Below, in pieces: positions 38,132 through 45,467 of a DNA stretch of 64,000 bases. The notes beneath the pieces were generated by a model that had not been told where the DNA came from, made no database searches, and saw nothing but the letters and a program-made list of their open reading frames with translations. The number at the start of each line of letters is the position of its first letter. Position 1 is the first letter of the stretch. Origin of the DNA: JAFLCL01 sp964502175 (lineage in GTDB: Bacteria; Myxococcota_A; Polyangia; Polyangiales; Sandaracinaceae); the NCBI GenBank assembly GCA_964502175.1, contig CAZCVE010000034.1, positions 1 through 64,000 on the forward strand, read 5' to 3'. Position numbers and translations under genes: made by a program.

Positions 38132-38174
38132 GCCTTGAAAAACAAGGCATCCCAAGATTTCGGCCAATTGGCCG
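38132..38174. promoter_or_regulatory. Two adjacent palindromes upstream of the IMPase gene
   Basis: GCCTTG-AAAAA-CAAGGC (38132-38148, 6-bp stem, A5 loop) and the perfect 14-bp palindrome CGGCCAATTGGCCG (38161-38174). They are unusually AT-rich for this genome and lie 46-88 bp before the IMPase ATG on the minus strand. They could be an operator or a terminator for the gene upstream. Confidence 0.45.
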
Positions 38175-38283
38175 GTGTGCGACACGAGACCGGCCGGCCG
38201 CACCGTGAAGGCCTTGCCTCAGTCGTCTCGTCACAGCGCAACGAACTGCGCGGTGCTGCGAAGCAGCCTTCGCGCTCCCCTCA

Positions 38284-38715
38284 CTACCAGACGCGTCGCA
38301 CCCCGTAGCGCTCGAAGAGCCCGTCGGCGCTCAGGATGGGGAGCCCCTCCACCAGCGCCTGCGCGATGAGCAGTCGATCGAACGGGTCTGCATGACGCTG
38401 CGAGACACCCTTCGCGTCTTTCCAGTCGACGTCGGGCAGCCCTGCGATGCGCAGGCAGTGAGCCTGCTCGATCGGAAGAACACGCATGCCGAGGCGCACG
38501 AGCTCCGTGCCCAAGACCTTGGCGACGTCACCTCCCAGGTCGAGCTTGCCCAGCCGCGCCTTGATCACGATCTCCCACGTGCTCGCGGTGCTCCACACCA
38601 GCTCGTTCTTGCGGTCTGCGAGCGTGTTCCGCGCGCGGGCAGACAGCTTCGCGGGCGTGAGCAGCCCGTGCAGGAGTGCGTTCGTGTCGACGAGGATCGA
38701 AAGCGCCACGCTCAT
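38284..38715 (-). CDS. PIN-domain ribonuclease toxin (VapC-like)
   Basis: A 143-residue PIN domain with the acidic catalytic residues in order: ILVDTNALLHG (first Asp), TWEIVIKARLGKL (Glu), HADPFDRLLIAQAL (the RHxDPFDRLLIAQA form typical of this VapC group) and ILSAD near the end. It would cleave specific RNAs when free of antitoxin. The ATG at 38713-38715 overlaps the antitoxin stop (ATGA). In this subfamily the PIN-type toxin often pairs with a Phd/YefM antitoxin, as here. There is no sign of truncation. Confidence 0.92.
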   Translation of the reverse strand: MSVALSILVDTNALLHGLLTPAKLSARARNTLADRKNELVWSTASTWEIVIKARLGKLDLGGDVAKVLGTELVRLGMRVLPIEQAHCLRIAGLPDVDWKDAKGVSQRHADPFDRLLIAQALVEGLPILSADGLFERYGVRRVW

Positions 38716-39017
38716 CGCGAGCGCACGCGCCGCGCGCCTTTCTTCGAGCTCGGCTTCTTGGCTCCGGCAGGTCTGTCGCCGCCTGGCGTGAGGAGGACGT
38801 CCTCCGAGAGTGGGGCGTCGAAGTCGTCCGCGACCCAGCCCTTGCCTGCGAGCGTGCCGAGCTTGCGCGGCGCGTCGGTCGAGGCTCCGACGATCGCGAC
38901 GAGCCGAGCCACCGGCTGCCCAGCCCGCGCGATGACCACGTCTTCCCCTGCTTCGGCGCGGTCGAGCAACCGCGAGAGCTGCGTCTTGGCCTCGAGGACG
39001 TTCACCTGAACCGCCAT
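38712..39017 (-). CDS. Phd/YefM-family antitoxin
   Basis: A 101-residue antitoxin. The N-terminal 60 residues are a Phd domain (VQVNVLEAKTQLSRLLDRAE, then GEDVVIARAGQPVARLVAI), which binds DNA and the operon's own promoter. The C-terminal part is Lys/Arg/Ser-rich (KKPSSKKGARRVRSR) and probably wraps the toxin. ATG at 39015-39017 with GGAGGCAGC just upstream. Autorepression is expected for the family; the 74-bp gap 39018-39091 has the half-sites CTTGGCCAAGG and CGCTTGGTCAAGGC, a plausible operator. Confidence 0.9.
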   Translation of the reverse strand: MAVQVNVLEAKTQLSRLLDRAEAGEDVVIARAGQPVARLVAIVGASTDAPRKLGTLAGKGWVADDFDAPLSEDVLLTPGGDRPAGAKKPSSKKGARRVRSR

Positions 39018-39060
39018 GCTGCCTCCTTGGCCAAGGATGCAGGCGCTTGGTCAAGGCCGC
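39018..39060 (-). promoter_or_regulatory. Candidate antitoxin operator with repeated CTTGGYCAAG palindromes
   Basis: Immediately before the antitoxin ATG lie two near-identical palindromic sites, CCTTGGCCAAGG (39026-39037) and GCTTGGTCAAGG (39045-39056), 19 bp apart. Paired palindromes upstream of phd-type genes commonly bind the antitoxin dimer, so these are the best operator candidates for autoregulation. Confidence 0.6.
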
Positions 39061-39091
39061 AAGCGCCTCGTCGGTCCGACGTGGCCCTCGC

Positions 39092-39922
39092 TCACGGGCT
39101 GGCTCGGAGGAACGCGCTCACGTCTGGCGCGAAGCGGCGGTGGAGGATGACGCCGTGTCCGGTGCGCGCGTAGACGTGGCGTTGGGCGCCCGGGATCCGG
39201 CGCTGGAGCTCGGCCGTGAGATCGAGCGGGTAGCTCGGGTCCGAGTCGCCGCACACGAGGAGCGTGCGGGCGCGGATGGACGAGAGGCGGTCGCTCAGAT
39301 CGAAGCGCTCGTCCGCGCGCAGCGTCGCGACCGCGTCTCGCGAGTCCCACGTCGGTCGCAAGACGAGAGGCGCGAGCAGCCAGCCCATCGTCGCAGCGAG
39401 ACGTCGTGCGAGCGGTGAGCTCGACGCGACCGCCGCGAGCGCGACCTGGAAGCCGCGCCGGTCGCCCGCCTCGGCGCGGCGTGCTGCCTCGGCGCAGGCG
39501 GCTCGCGCGAGATCGCTCATGCGGTGTGCGCCGCTCGCGACCACGATCGAGCGCACGACCTCGGGAGCGGTCGCGGCCATGCAGAGCGCGAGCGCGGCGC
39601 CGGTCGAGAAGCCGACGACGTCGACAGGCTCGCTGGACAGCTTCGCGATCGCGGACGCGGTGCGCGCGGCGAGGTCCTCCATCGTCGTCCCCGACGCGAG
39701 CCCGAGCGGTCGGTTGATCTGCGTGACGCGGAACCCCTGCACCGCGATCGCGCGCTGGATCCGCGTCTCGATCCACCCCGAGAAGCCGCGAGGGAGCTCG
39801 TGGTAGGGCGCGAACGGCGGGAGGTACACGAGGAGCGGCCCCGTCCCCACCGTGCGATACGGCAAGCCATCGAGCGTCCCCGTCTCGATCGAGTCGGCGT
39901 CTGTGGCGAGCGGTGCGCTCAC
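39092..39922 (-). CDS. Alpha/beta hydrolase
   Basis: A 276-residue alpha/beta hydrolase. Nucleophile elbow VGFSTGAA (Ser about 105), acid in LVCGDSDPSYP and histidine in YARTGHGVILHR. No signal peptide, so cytosolic. The oxyanion motif LPPFAPYH is unusual for the common HGxP form. Relatives include esterases, proline iminopeptidases and C-C bond hydrolases; the substrate cannot be read from the sequence. Its start (ATG 39920-39922) lies 28 bp after the upstream small gene, and both face the toxin-antitoxin pair on the same strand. Confidence 0.85.
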   Translation of the reverse strand: MSAPLATDADSIETGTLDGLPYRTVGTGPLLVYLPPFAPYHELPRGFSGWIETRIQRAIAVQGFRVTQINRPLGLASGTTMEDLAARTASAIAKLSSEPVDVVGFSTGAALALCMAATAPEVVRSIVVASGAHRMSDLARAACAEAARRAEAGDRRGFQVALAAVASSSPLARRLAATMGWLLAPLVLRPTWDSRDAVATLRADERFDLSDRLSSIRARTLLVCGDSDPSYPLDLTAELQRRIPGAQRHVYARTGHGVILHRRFAPDVSAFLRASP

Positions 39923-39950
39923 GGTTCGATCGCCACGGTCCTCGGCCTCG

Positions 39951-40436
39951 TCAGCGCACCTGAGCGATCGAGCGCAGCGCGCTCGCGACGGCGCCGCGCA
40001 TCGCGCTTCGACGCATCGCGGCCTCGGTGCCGCCGCCTCGCACGCCGGCGCGGCCCTCGAGCATCGCGCGCACCGATCCGCCGCGCGCGTCGGCGACGAC
40101 GATCGACACGCGGCAGCGCACCTCGCTCTCGCTCTGCGTGAGCACGCGGTGCGAGAGCTCCACGAGCGAGCCCGTGACGATGAAGCGCGCGTGGCTCGCG
40201 TCCGGAGACACGGTCACCGTCGGGTGCGATGCGAGCGCCGAGCGGATCGCGAGCTCGAGCTCGTTGTCGCTCCCGGCATGACCCGACAGCGACGCGAAGT
40301 CGCCGATCGCGATCGCCGTATGCGCGTTCGCCACGGTGCGCGCGCGAGGGCGCGACTGGGCATCGAGCGAGGCCGCTCCGGAGAACAACCCTACGAGCGC
40401 GCAACAGAGCGCGACCACACGCGAGACACGACGCAT
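39951..40436 (-). CDS. Small exported protein of unknown function
   Basis: A 161-residue protein from ATG 40434-40436. Signal peptide: RRVSRVVALCCALVGLFSGAASLDAQ. The mature part has a GDFASLSGHAGSDNELELAI helix, PTVTVSPD, ARFIVTGSLVELSHRVL and CRVSIVVADARGG strands: a small alpha/beta or beta-sandwich domain like periplasmic penicillin-binding-protein activators (LpoB/CsgG-like folds), but without certainty. It shares its upstream region with the divergent gene at 40625. Confidence 0.7.
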   Translation of the reverse strand: MRRVSRVVALCCALVGLFSGAASLDAQSRPRARTVANAHTAIAIGDFASLSGHAGSDNELELAIRSALASHPTVTVSPDASHARFIVTGSLVELSHRVLTQSESEVRCRVSIVVADARGGSVRAMLEGRAGVRGGGTEAAMRRSAMRGAVASALRSIAQVR

Positions 40437-40520
40437 GCGACCTCCCAAGAGTGGAGAACTCCGACGTCCGCTCGCTTCGCCCGCGAGCCTCGATCGTCGA
40501 ACGACCCCGGTGATAACGGC

Positions 40521-40603
40521 GTGTGATCGCGAGCACAAGAAACCGGCGACCTTCGCCTGACGGACCGAGCACTGGCGGACCGAGCACTGTTGCGATCACA
40601 ACC
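40521..40603. promoter_or_regulatory. Repeats in a divergent promoter region
   Basis: The gap between two divergent genes contains GTGTGATCGCGAGCACA (40521-40537) and its inverted partner TGTTGCGATCACAAC (40588-40602), both centred on GTGATCGC. Between them are two direct copies of CGGACCGAGCACTG (40561-40574 and 40576-40589, 15-bp period). The layout suits a regulator binding site; the CRP-like TGTGA-N6-CACA form is only suggestive. Confidence 0.45.
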
Positions 40604-40624
40604 ACCGGGCTACCTTCCCGCCCC

Positions 40625-41302
40625 ATGGCCCTCCGAGAGCTGATCGCCCAACGCGCGTCGATGACGGAAGTCGCTCGCTACCTCGACGGTCTCGCCGCCG
40701 ACGTGCGCACGCTCGAGGCGAACTCACTGGGGCGCCGCGATCAAGCGCAGCTCTTCGACATGGCCGCGGACGCGCCGCCGATCCGCATCTCCCACTTCGT
40801 CCCGGACGACGTGCCCGCGCAGCAGGCGATCCACCACCCGGGGCGCAACACGGTGCCCGTGCCGACGTACTTCAAGCACTTCCAGAAGCGCTTCGCGAAG
40901 TCGCCGAAGGCCGAGCACGCCGGCCTCCTCGGTGGCTACAACCACTCGAACGCGTTCTTCATCCGCCCCGGCTACTTCGTCGGCTACGAGACCGACGGCA
41001 AGCACCTGCCGACCGAGAAGCAGTCGATGAAGGACACGTACTGCAAGCGTGGCCCTGTCGTGATCGACTACTTCCTCGTGCCCGAGGGCTGGCTGCTCCC
41101 CGAGAGCTGGCCCCGCGTGGTGCCGAACTCGGTGGGCCTGCAGCGCCTCGTCTACTACCGCACGCGCGACTTCATGCGCGGCGTGTCGCAGCACGTCTCG
41201 ATCGGCCGCGCGGCGACCGAGGACAAGAAGGGCGACCGAGACCTCGACTTCTGGTTCACGCTGGTCCGCGAAGACCGCCGCCACCTCGCCCTGAACGGCT
41301 GA
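40625..41302 (+). CDS. Conserved protein of unknown function
   Basis: A 225-residue soluble protein with no signal peptide. It contains a His/Asn/Phe-rich central segment (PTYFKHFQKRFAKSPK, GGYNHSNAFFIRPGYFVGYE), then PVVIDYFLVPEGWLLPESWP and DFWFTLVRED near the end. Several conserved-looking aromatic residues and histidines suggest a binding fold, but I recognise no family. It is transcribed alone, divergent from the small exported protein gene, and converges on the DAHP synthase gene 3 bp away. Confidence 0.7.
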   Translation: MALRELIAQRASMTEVARYLDGLAADVRTLEANSLGRRDQAQLFDMAADAPPIRISHFVPDDVPAQQAIHHPGRNTVPVPTYFKHFQKRFAKSPKAEHAGLLGGYNHSNAFFIRPGYFVGYETDGKHLPTEKQSMKDTYCKRGPVVIDYFLVPEGWLLPESWPRVVPNSVGLQRLVYYRTRDFMRGVSQHVSIGRAATEDKKGDRDLDFWFTLVREDRRHLALNG

Positions 41303-41305
41303 GGG

Positions 41306-42670
41306 TCACACCGCGGCGCGGAGACGGCGGGTGATCGCGAAGGCCATCTCGAGGGCCTGGCGGTAGTTGAGGCGCGGGTCGCAGGCCGTCTCGTAGGCCG
41401 TGTCGAGGTCGGCTTCGCTGAGGCCGTCGGCGCCTCCGATGCACTCGGTGACGTCTTCGCCCGTCAGCTCGAAGTGGACGCCGCCGAAGACCGTGCCCTC
41501 CTTCGCGTGCGCCTCGATCGTGTGCTCGAGCTCGTCGAGGATCGCGCCGAAGTCGCGCGTCTTCTTGCCCGTGCTCGTGGTGATGCCGTTGCCGTGCATC
41601 GGATCGCAGATCCACAAGCAGCGGCGGCCCGCGTCGCGCATCGCGCGCAGCAGCGGAGGGAGCTGCGCGGCCACCTTCGCGTGGCCCATGCGCGTGATGA
41701 GCACGAGCTTGCCGCGCTCGTCGTCCCGGTTGAGCGCGCGAGACAGCGCGAGCACGTCTTCGGGCGTGGTCTTCGGGCCGAGCTTCACGCCGATCGGGTT
41801 CTTCACGCCGCGGAAGAGCTCCACGTGCGCGCCGTCGAGGCGGCGCGTTCGCTCACCGATCCAAGGGAAGTGCGTGGTGAGGCAGTAGTGGCCGTCACGA
41901 CGAGGGACGCTGCGCGTCTGCGCGGCCTCGTACTCGAGGTGCAGGCCCTCGTGGCTCGAGAACATCTCGACGCGCGTGAGCTCTTCGATGCGGCTCTCGC
42001 CGATCGACTCCATGAATCGGATCGCGTCGAGGAGCTGCTGCATCGTGCGGCGGTACTCGATCGCCACGTCGCTCGGCAGGCGCGCGCCGGACGCGAACGA
42101 GAGATCCCACTGATGCGCGCGGTGCACGTCCGCGAAGCCGCTCGCAGCGAGCGAGCGCACGAAATTCATCGTGAGCGACGCGTGCTGGTAGCCCTCGATC
42201 AAGAGGTGCGGATCGGGCGTGCGCGCGGCCTCGCTGAACTCCGCGCGGTTCACGAGATCGCCGAAGTAGTTGGGCAGCGTGACCTCGCGGCCGTCGATCA
42301 CGCGGGTCTCGTTCGGCTGCGATCGCGGCTTGGCGTACTGGCCTGCGAAGCGGCCGATGCGCACCACCGGACGCTGCGCCCCGTGCACGAGCACGAGCGA
42401 CATCTGGAGGAGGATCTTGAGCTTGCTGGCGATGACGTCCGAGCGGCAGTCCGCGAACGTCTCCGCGCAGTCGCCGCCCTGGAGCACGAAGCGACGGCCC
42501 TCTTCCGCATCGGCGAGCTGCGACCGGAGACGCTCGATCTCCCACGACGTGACGAGCGGCGGCATCGAGCGGAGGCGCGCCGTGGCGGCCTCGAGCGCGC
42601 TCGCGTCCGGGTAGTGGATCGCCTGCTCGATCGGGCGCGCGCGGAACGAGTACGGATGCCAGTCGCTCAC
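41306..42670 (-). CDS. Class II 3-deoxy-D-arabino-heptulosonate 7-phosphate synthase
   Basis: A 454-residue plant/AroF-type (class II) DAHP synthase, which condenses phosphoenolpyruvate and erythrose 4-phosphate in the first step of the shikimate pathway. Marks: FVLQGGDCAETF (metal Cys), VRIGRFAGQYAKPRS, DGREVTLPNYFGDLVN, FSSHEGLHLEYE, GVKNPIGVKLGPKTTPED, LITRMGHAKV, WICDPMHGNG and VHFELTGEDVTECIGG. The GTG at 42668-42670 gives the family start SDWHPYSFRARPIEQ; the open frame upstream is unlike the family. No other aromatic gene is nearby. It lies convergent to the unknown gene at 40625 and divergent from the oligopeptidase. Confidence 0.96.
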   Translation of the reverse strand: MSDWHPYSFRARPIEQAIHYPDASALEAATARLRSMPPLVTSWEIERLRSQLADAEEGRRFVLQGGDCAETFADCRSDVIASKLKILLQMSLVLVHGAQRPVVRIGRFAGQYAKPRSQPNETRVIDGREVTLPNYFGDLVNRAEFSEAARTPDPHLLIEGYQHASLTMNFVRSLAASGFADVHRAHQWDLSFASGARLPSDVAIEYRRTMQQLLDAIRFMESIGESRIEELTRVEMFSSHEGLHLEYEAAQTRSVPRRDGHYCLTTHFPWIGERTRRLDGAHVELFRGVKNPIGVKLGPKTTPEDVLALSRALNRDDERGKLVLITRMGHAKVAAQLPPLLRAMRDAGRRCLWICDPMHGNGITTSTGKKTRDFGAILDELEHTIEAHAKEGTVFGGVHFELTGEDVTECIGGADGLSEADLDTAYETACDPRLNYRQALEMAFAITRRLRAAV

Positions 42671-42780
42671 CCGCGCAGCGGTAGCACGCACGGCCCGCGT
42701 TGGAACCTCACGCTGCCCTGCTCGCTCCACCCATTCGCGGGGCTCGTCCGCACCCGGAACGCGCACTAACCTCCCCGCGC

Positions 42781-44820
42781 ATGTCCGCGAACCCGCTCCT
42801 CGGTCTCGGTCTCGACATCCCCTTCGATCGCATCGACGCCTCGCACGTGAAGCCGGCGGTCGAGACGCTGCTCGCGGACGCGCGAGCCGCGGTGCGAGAC
42901 ATCGCGAGCGAGAGCGCGCCGCCCACGTACGAGAACGTGCTCGGCGCGCTCGACGAGCGCCTCGAGCCGCTGTCGCGCGCGATGAGCGTCGTCGGTCACC
43001 TCGAGAGCGTCGCGACCACCCCCGCGCTCCGCGAGATCTACACGGCGGTGCAGCCCGACGTGAGCGCGTTCTACGCGTCGATCCCGCTCGACGCGGCGCT
43101 CTACGCGCGCCTCGTGGCCCTGGCTTCGAGCGACGGCGCGAAGGCGCTCGATCCCATCCGCAAGCGCCACCTCCAGAAGACCCTCGAAGACTTCCGCCGC
43201 CACGGCGCCGAGCTCGACGCCGCCGGCAAGGCGCGCCTCGAGGCGATCGATCGCGAGCTCGCCGAGGTCACGACGAAGTTCTCGCAGAACGTGCTCGACG
43301 CGACGAACGCGTTCGAGCTGAGGGTCGACGACGAGGCACGGCTCGCGGGCCTGCCCGAGTCCGCGCGCATGCAGGCCAAGCAGAGCGCCGAGCAGAAGGG
43401 CAAGAGCGGCTGGCGCTTCACGCTGCAGGGGCCGAGCGTGATGGCGGTGCTCACCTACCTCGACGACGAGGCGATCCGCGAGGCCGTGTGGCGCGCCTAC
43501 AACACGCGCGCGGCCCAGGAGAACGGGCCGCTCATCGCGAAGATCCTGTCCTTGCGCAACGAGAAGGCGCGCCTCCTCGGCAAGCGTGATTTCTCGGACC
43601 TCGTGCTCGCGGATCGCATGGCGAAGAACGGCGAGGCCGCGTACCGCTTCGTGCGCGATCTCGAGGGGCGCACGGCGAGCGCGTTCGAGCGCGAGAAGGC
43701 GGAGCTGGCCGCGTACCGCGCGGAGACGTCGGGCTCGCGCGAGCCGATGAAGCCGTGGGACGTCGGCTACTGGTCCGAGAAGCTGCGCATGGAGCGCTTC
43801 GACTTCGACGAAGAGGCGCTGCGTCCCTACTTCGCGGCCGAGCGCGTGCTCAGCGGTCTCTTCGAGGTGGCGCGTCGCCTCTACGATCTCCGGATCACGC
43901 AGACGGAGGGCGTGTCGACCTGGGATCCTTCGGTGCGCACCTTCGAGGCGAAGACCGCCGCCGGCGAGCGCGTCGGCATCTTCTACGTCGACCTCCACCC
44001 GCGCGAGAACAAGCGCGGCGGCGCGTGGATGAACGGCCTCATCGCAGGCGGGCCCACGGCGAGCGGCTTCGATCCCCACGTGGCGCTCTTCTGCGCGAAC
44101 GCCACGCCGCCCGTGGGCACAGACCCCGCGCTGCTCACGCACGACGAGGTGGAGACGCTCTTCCACGAGTTCGGACACCTCTTGCACCAGCTGCTCTCGC
44201 GCGTGCCCGTGAGGGCCCTCGCGGGCACGAGCGTGGCGTGGGACTTCGTGGAGCTGCCGTCGCAGATCATGGAGAACTGGACGTGGGAGCGCGACGCGCT
44301 CGATCTGTTCGCGCGTCACGTCGAGACGGGCGAGACGATCCCCGACGCGCTGTTCGATCCGATGAAGCGCGCGCGCACCTTCCGCGCGGCGAGCATGCAG
44401 ATGCGACAGGTCGGCTTCGGCGTGGTCGATCTCTTGATCCACCGCGAGCTCGACGTCGTCGCCAACCCGGACGTGCTCGCGTTCGCGCGCGACGCGATGG
44501 CGCCGTTCTCGACGACGCCCGTGCCCGACGACTACGCGATGCTCGCGGGCTTCACGCACCTCTTCGCGCACGGGGTCGGCTACGCGGCCGGCTACTACTC
44601 GTACAAGTGGGCCGAGGTGCTCGACGCCGACGCGTTCTCGCGCTTTCAGAACGAGGGCCTCTTCAGCGCAGACGTGGGCGCGCAGTTCCGAGACCGCGTG
44701 CTCTCGCGCGGTGACTCCGCGGACGCGGCGGAGCTCTTCCGCGACTTCATGGGGCGCGAGCCCCGCCTCGACGCGCTCCTCGAGCGCTCCGGGCTCGGCG
44801 AGACCGCGACCGCCACTTGA
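42781..44820 (+). CDS. M3-family oligopeptidase (oligopeptidase A-like)
   Basis: A 679-residue zinc metallopeptidase of family M3, length like oligopeptidase A (PrlC). The zinc motif HEFGH (462-466) lies in ETLFHEFGHLLHQLL, and ligand three in the following helix (SQIMENWTWERDALDLF). The substrate groove motif YAAGYYSYKWAEVLDADAF near 600-620 is typical. It would degrade short peptides, including cleaved signal peptides, in the cytosol. ATG at 42781 gives the conserved MSANPLLGLGLDIPFDRI start. The next gene follows after 10 bp. Confidence 0.95.
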   Translation: MSANPLLGLGLDIPFDRIDASHVKPAVETLLADARAAVRDIASESAPPTYENVLGALDERLEPLSRAMSVVGHLESVATTPALREIYTAVQPDVSAFYASIPLDAALYARLVALASSDGAKALDPIRKRHLQKTLEDFRRHGAELDAAGKARLEAIDRELAEVTTKFSQNVLDATNAFELRVDDEARLAGLPESARMQAKQSAEQKGKSGWRFTLQGPSVMAVLTYLDDEAIREAVWRAYNTRAAQENGPLIAKILSLRNEKARLLGKRDFSDLVLADRMAKNGEAAYRFVRDLEGRTASAFEREKAELAAYRAETSGSREPMKPWDVGYWSEKLRMERFDFDEEALRPYFAAERVLSGLFEVARRLYDLRITQTEGVSTWDPSVRTFEAKTAAGERVGIFYVDLHPRENKRGGAWMNGLIAGGPTASGFDPHVALFCANATPPVGTDPALLTHDEVETLFHEFGHLLHQLLSRVPVRALAGTSVAWDFVELPSQIMENWTWERDALDLFARHVETGETIPDALFDPMKRARTFRAASMQMRQVGFGVVDLLIHRELDVVANPDVLAFARDAMAPFSTTPVPDDYAMLAGFTHLFAHGVGYAAGYYSYKWAEVLDADAFSRFQNEGLFSADVGAQFRDRVLSRGDSADAAELFRDFMGREPRLDALLERSGLGETATAT

Positions 44821-44830
44821 GCGCCACGAC

Positions 44831-45367
44831 GTGACGATCCCCATCGAGAACGCACCTCGCTACGAGCGAGGGCAGAAGCCGCCACCGCCAGACGCCGACG
44901 AGGCCAGGGAGATCGCGCGCCGCGCCGGGCTCGAAGCGTCCCTCCGCATGGACACCGCGCGGGGGACTCGCGTCATCCGCGTGCCGCGCGGCTGTCTCCT
45001 CAGCGCGCTCCTCCTCGGCGGTCTCGCGGCCGCGTGCGGCGGCGCGATCGCGTGGGGCATCCTCGGCGGCGGCTTCGACGTCGTGCGCGACCAGGCCCTC
45101 GCGAAGATCGTCGCCGACCTGCAGGCCACCGCAGTAGCTCAGGGCTCGATCGAGCAGAACCGCGGCGCGCTCACGCAATTCGACGAGCTGCGCATGCGGC
45201 GTCGCGTCGACTGGCTCGCGTTCTCGGTGCTCATGAACCGATGGACCGACGTGAAGGTCGACCACGTGATCACCGAGGCCGAGCTCGAGCGCGTGATGCT
45301 CGTCGTCCGCGACATCGACTCGCGCTCGGGGGGCATCGACCCGGCCGACTACCCCGAAGGCCGCTGA
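44831..45367 (+). CDS. Single-span membrane protein of unknown function
   Basis: A 178-residue protein from GTG 44831, 10 bp after the oligopeptidase stop. An N-terminal charged part (residues 1-50), then one hydrophobic segment (GCLLSALLLGGLAAACGGAIAWG, about 55-77) and a C-terminal soluble domain with DWLAFSVLMNRWTDVKVD and EAELERVMLVVRDID. This is the layout of a type II membrane protein. No motif known to me. Probably co-transcribed with the oligopeptidase. Confidence 0.7.
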   Translation: MTIPIENAPRYERGQKPPPPDADEAREIARRAGLEASLRMDTARGTRVIRVPRGCLLSALLLGGLAAACGGAIAWGILGGGFDVVRDQALAKIVADLQATAVAQGSIEQNRGALTQFDELRMRRRVDWLAFSVLMNRWTDVKVDHVITEAELERVMLVVRDIDSRSGGIDPADYPEGR

Positions 45368-45467
45368 GCGGGGCGTTCAGCTGATTTCAGGTGGGGCGGG
45401 GCCGGGATCGATCTAGTCTCGCGGGGCGCGGTGCGGGGTGCATGGCGCCAGGACAAGCGAGGCACTC

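Noticed and set aside
42766..44844. 692-codon frame antisense to the oligopeptidase
   Set aside because: The sense frame has a complete M3 active site; the antisense product is low-complexity Arg/Glu/Val.
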